A program made the position numbers and the translations under genes. Positions 61,888-64,000 of a stretch of 64,000 bases of DNA are shown piece by piece. Below the pieces are notes generated by a model. The model was not told the origin of the DNA and did no database searches. It saw nothing but the letters and a program-made list of their open reading frames with translations. Position 1 is the stretch's first letter, and each line of letters opens with the position of its first letter. Where the stretch lies: contig NZ_JAMBNY010000003.1 of assembly GCF_023715345.1 (NCBI RefSeq), forward strand, positions 186,001-250,000. Reading direction: 5' to 3'. The DNA comes from Paenibacillus camelliae (GTDB taxonomy: Bacteria > Bacillota > Bacilli > Paenibacillales > Paenibacillaceae).

Positions 61888-63150
61888 TCAGTAATACATT
61901 ACAGGCAGCTTAAGTGGCTTCAGAGCTCGCGACTGGTCTACATAGATAAATGCATCATATCGGCTTGGAAGTATGGAGGGTACATAATTTCCACGCTCAT
62001 AATGAGGATGATAAACCACACCAATTGCCCGATGTCCAAGCGGTTGGTGAAGAACCTTACTTTCTTCATCAAAAATGATCACTTTATCATGATCCCCAGC
62101 TTGGTGCAGCAAAGCCTCCCAGCTGCCAGATATCGCTTGTGGAACCTTCATAACTTCAATGTCACCACCCCACTTATCAGAAGCGATGACCGTTCCTTGA
62201 TACGTCCCAAAGCCTACTGCGTATACCTGCTCCTGACCAAACTTCTCTCGAACCAGTTGTCCAACATTGACCATTCCATCAGCTGCCATATCTGTAGCTC
62301 TAGCATCACCGATATGTGTGTTGTGCTCCCATACGATAGCCTTCGCATGCGGACCGTGAAACGCCTTAATTCGAGATAATGCCTCAACCATATGCCGATC
62401 GCGGATGTTCCAAGAATCAGGTCCGCCGCGAACCATCGATTGATAATAGCGCTCAGCGTTTACCGCAACTAACGCGTTGATCTCATCATTTAACGATAAC
62501 TCATCCTGAGACCCGCTTGCTTTTCTCTTCTCCTGAAGCGTAAGCAACAAATTAACGCCTTCCTCCTCACAGCCCTCCGATAGAAAGCTAGCGGAAACTC
62601 CGTAGGCCTGTGGTTCACGTCCATGCGGCTCGAAGCATTCGAAGGCTTTCTGTGCTATTGCCAAATCAGGAGAATCGATTTCTGTTAGATGACGTATAAT
62701 TTCTTCCATCGACTCCCATAGACTATAGACGTCAATGCCGTAAAATCCAATTTGGTCTTTATCTTTCTTATTTTTATTATATTCATGAAGCCACTGGGTT
62801 AAATCGACTACCTCTTCATTAGCCCACATCCATGTCGGCCATCTATTAAAATCCTTCAGTGCTTCCCGTGCATTCGAAGGCGCATCTGCTTTATGCTTGA
62901 TGTATCGGTTCAATGTAAAGCAAGACGGCCAATCTCCTTCAACCGCAATAAAGGAAAATCCCTTCTCCTGTATAAGTCTTTTCGTAATTTCTGCTCTCAG
63001 TGTATAAAACTCGGAGGTCCCATGCGAAGCCTCACCCAGCAATACGATCTCGCGATCGCCAACAGCCTGAACGATCTTATCTAAATCATCCATCGTCTTA
63101 ATTCGAGTAGACGTTCTTTGAATTTCAAGTATGATTTCTTCGTCCTGCAT
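61888..63150 (-). CDS. Erythromycin esterase family protein
   Basis: 420 residues. Family signatures: VLLGEASHGTSEFYTLRAEI near residue 35, AVEGDWPSCFTLNRY near 72, and AIVWEHNTHIGDARATDM near 270, which together hold the conserved Glu/His residues proposed for hydrolysis. Ere enzymes open macrolide lactones, but this chromosomal group (YbfO-like) is broad and mostly uncharacterised; nothing nearby suggests a resistance cassette. Monocistronic. Confidence 0.9.
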   Translation of the reverse strand: MQDEEIILEIQRTSTRIKTMDDLDKIVQAVGDREIVLLGEASHGTSEFYTLRAEITKRLIQEKGFSFIAVEGDWPSCFTLNRYIKHKADAPSNAREALKDFNRWPTWMWANEEVVDLTQWLHEYNKNKKDKDQIGFYGIDVYSLWESMEEIIRHLTEIDSPDLAIAQKAFECFEPHGREPQAYGVSASFLSEGCEEEGVNLLLTLQEKRKASGSQDELSLNDEINALVAVNAERYYQSMVRGGPDSWNIRDRHMVEALSRIKAFHGPHAKAIVWEHNTHIGDARATDMAADGMVNVGQLVREKFGQEQVYAVGFGTYQGTVIASDKWGGDIEVMKVPQAISGSWEALLHQAGDHDKVIIFDEESKVLHQPLGHRAIGVVYHPHYERGNYVPSILPSRYDAFIYVDQSRALKPLKLPVMYY

Positions 63151-63363
63151 ATGTATGCTCCCTCTGAATAGTTATATGTTGGTTGACAGTATTCTAATGA
63201 TCATTTATCTCATTTGGATTACTGCTATTCTTTCCTGAAATGGAACATCTATTCGGATAATGCCACTGACATTCCTATTAAAATCAACCCGTTATAGCTG
63301 TAACTGTGGTATGATGACGATTGCTGATTTATATCAACAATTACATCGTAAGTGGAGGCATCT

Positions 63364-63978
63364 ATGACAACACACACAAAACAATCGGTACAAATCATTA
63401 CAGCAGATCCAAGTGGGATTGGTCTGTTTGGGCTAGCAATCGTCACGCTAGTAGCATCCTCACAAAAACTTGGTCTGACAACAGGGCTCAGCTTTGTTAT
63501 CCCTTGGGCGATATTCCTTGGAGCACTAGCACAGATTTTTGCAGCGATTCAAGACGCTAAGCACAATAATACATTCGGTATGACCGCCTTCGCTGCCTAT
63601 GGTTTCTTCTGGCTCGGCGTCGCTAGCAGCTGGTTAATGAAGCTCGGTGCTTTTGGGCCGCTACTAGCTGCAGATATCGACGGAAAACAGCTTGGATTTG
63701 CATTTCTAGGTTATCTAATTTTTACTCTATTCATGACAATTGGCGCTATGGAAACACATAAAGTACTGTTTATTATATTCGTACTTATAGATTTACTGTT
63801 TATAGGTTTAACGTTAGACGCTTTTGGAATCGCACCTCATGTCTTCCATACCCTTGCCGCATATGCTGAACTCGGTATTGCGTTGATGTCCCTATACGGC
63901 TGCGGCGCGTCTGTATTAAATGTTCACTTTGGACGCAAGTTCCTTCCGCTTGGTAAACCATTTGGTATTTTCAAATAA
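63364..63978 (+). CDS. GPR1/FUN34/YaaH (SatP) family acetate transporter
   Basis: 204 residues from the ATG at 63364 (GTGGAGG upstream; an in-frame ATG 12 bases earlier lies on that site). Six membrane segments. The family signature NPAPLGLxGFALT is replaced by ADPSGIGLFGLAIVTL, still recognisable; the later FGMTAFAAYGFFWLG and GCGASVLNVHFGRKFLPLG match the family. Exchanges acetate/succinate with H+. It ends 22 bases before the window edge. Confidence 0.9.
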   Translation: MTTHTKQSVQIITADPSGIGLFGLAIVTLVASSQKLGLTTGLSFVIPWAIFLGALAQIFAAIQDAKHNNTFGMTAFAAYGFFWLGVASSWLMKLGAFGPLLAADIDGKQLGFAFLGYLIFTLFMTIGAMETHKVLFIIFVLIDLLFIGLTLDAFGIAPHVFHTLAAYAELGIALMSLYGCGASVLNVHFGRKFLPLGKPFGIFK

Positions 63979-64000
63979 ATCTCATGACAAAAACACCAGC

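Noticed and set aside
61888-63150. Macrolide-inactivating esterase as a resistance determinant
   Set aside because: Family motifs are present but the family is wide and mostly uncharacterised; no transfer signature surrounds it.
1-64000. CRISPR arrays, rRNA, tRNA, prophage or defence islands
   Set aside because: No regular spaced repeats, no structural RNA signatures, no integrase, capsid, restriction or toxin-antitoxin genes were recognised anywhere in the window.

Overview
The window looks like chromosome from a Gram-positive, spore-forming, motile Bacillales species, most likely Paenibacillus or a close relative. The supporting signs are strong AGGAGG-type ribosome binding sites with many TTG/GTG starts, sigma-A promoters, a LysM-GH18 spore-cortex-lytic type enzyme, a YfhD-type small protein, a surface serine hydrolase carried on SLH domains, two chemoreceptors, and several gene groups arranged as in Bacillus (ytcD-ytbD-ytbE, araBDA-araR). 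I saw no rRNA, tRNA, CRISPR array, prophage or complete insertion sequence. The species assignment is inference.

Layout. 1-3.1 kb: the end of a kinase/response-regulator pair, a YdeI/OmdA-type protein and a FusB-like EF-G-binding protein whose 5' leader has a promoter, a 15-codon ORF and a hairpin over the Shine-Dalgarno. 3.4-4.5 kb: a lone bioB behind a textbook BirA operator. 4.6-9 kb: an SDR, an AAC(3)-family acetyltransferase, small proteins and an unusual dihydroorotate-dehydrogenase-like/membrane fusion. 9.5-24.4 kb: transporters (EamA, three MFS-type carriers), an M20 amidohydrolase, two chemoreceptors, a diguanylate cyclase, a TetR-controlled efflux pump, the spore glycosidase and a YetF protein. 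24.5-28.7 kb: thiosulfate uptake pair YeeE/YeeD and the ytcD/ytbD/ytbE locus. 28.8-35.4 kb: a membrane diguanylate cyclase coupled to an anchored solute-binding protein, two small membrane proteins, a luciferase-like oxidoreductase and an Rrf2 regulator. 35.6-46.3 kb: an acetolactate-synthase-like enzyme, an SDR, the SLH serine hydrolase, TerC, a polysaccharide deacetylase with a coiled-coil partner, and a WYL regulator divergent from a GyrI-like protein. 46.4-51.9 kb: the L-arabinose operon araB-araD-araA with divergent araR and clear AraR boxes. 51.9-64 kb: a TetR/SDR divergent pair, a metal P-type ATPase/Crp-Fnr/HMA set, a diguanylate cyclase, an MFS remnant, a methyltransferase, a SulP transporter co-transcribed with an ArsR regulator, YfhD, DoxX-like, erythromycin-esterase-like and acetate-transporter genes.

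Most groups read as a local regulator plus its transporter or enzyme: AraR-araBDA, TetR-MFS, YtcD-YtbDE, ArsR-SulP, Crp/Fnr-ATPase. c-di-GMP signalling is represented by three diguanylate cyclases with different sensory parts. The signals I consider most worth following are the FusB-like attenuator leader, the degenerate DHOD/membrane fusion, the translationally coupled binding-protein/diguanylate-cyclase pair, and the CPG-motif P-type ATPase with an FNR-like box near -41.5. I found no convincing new defence or mobile system.
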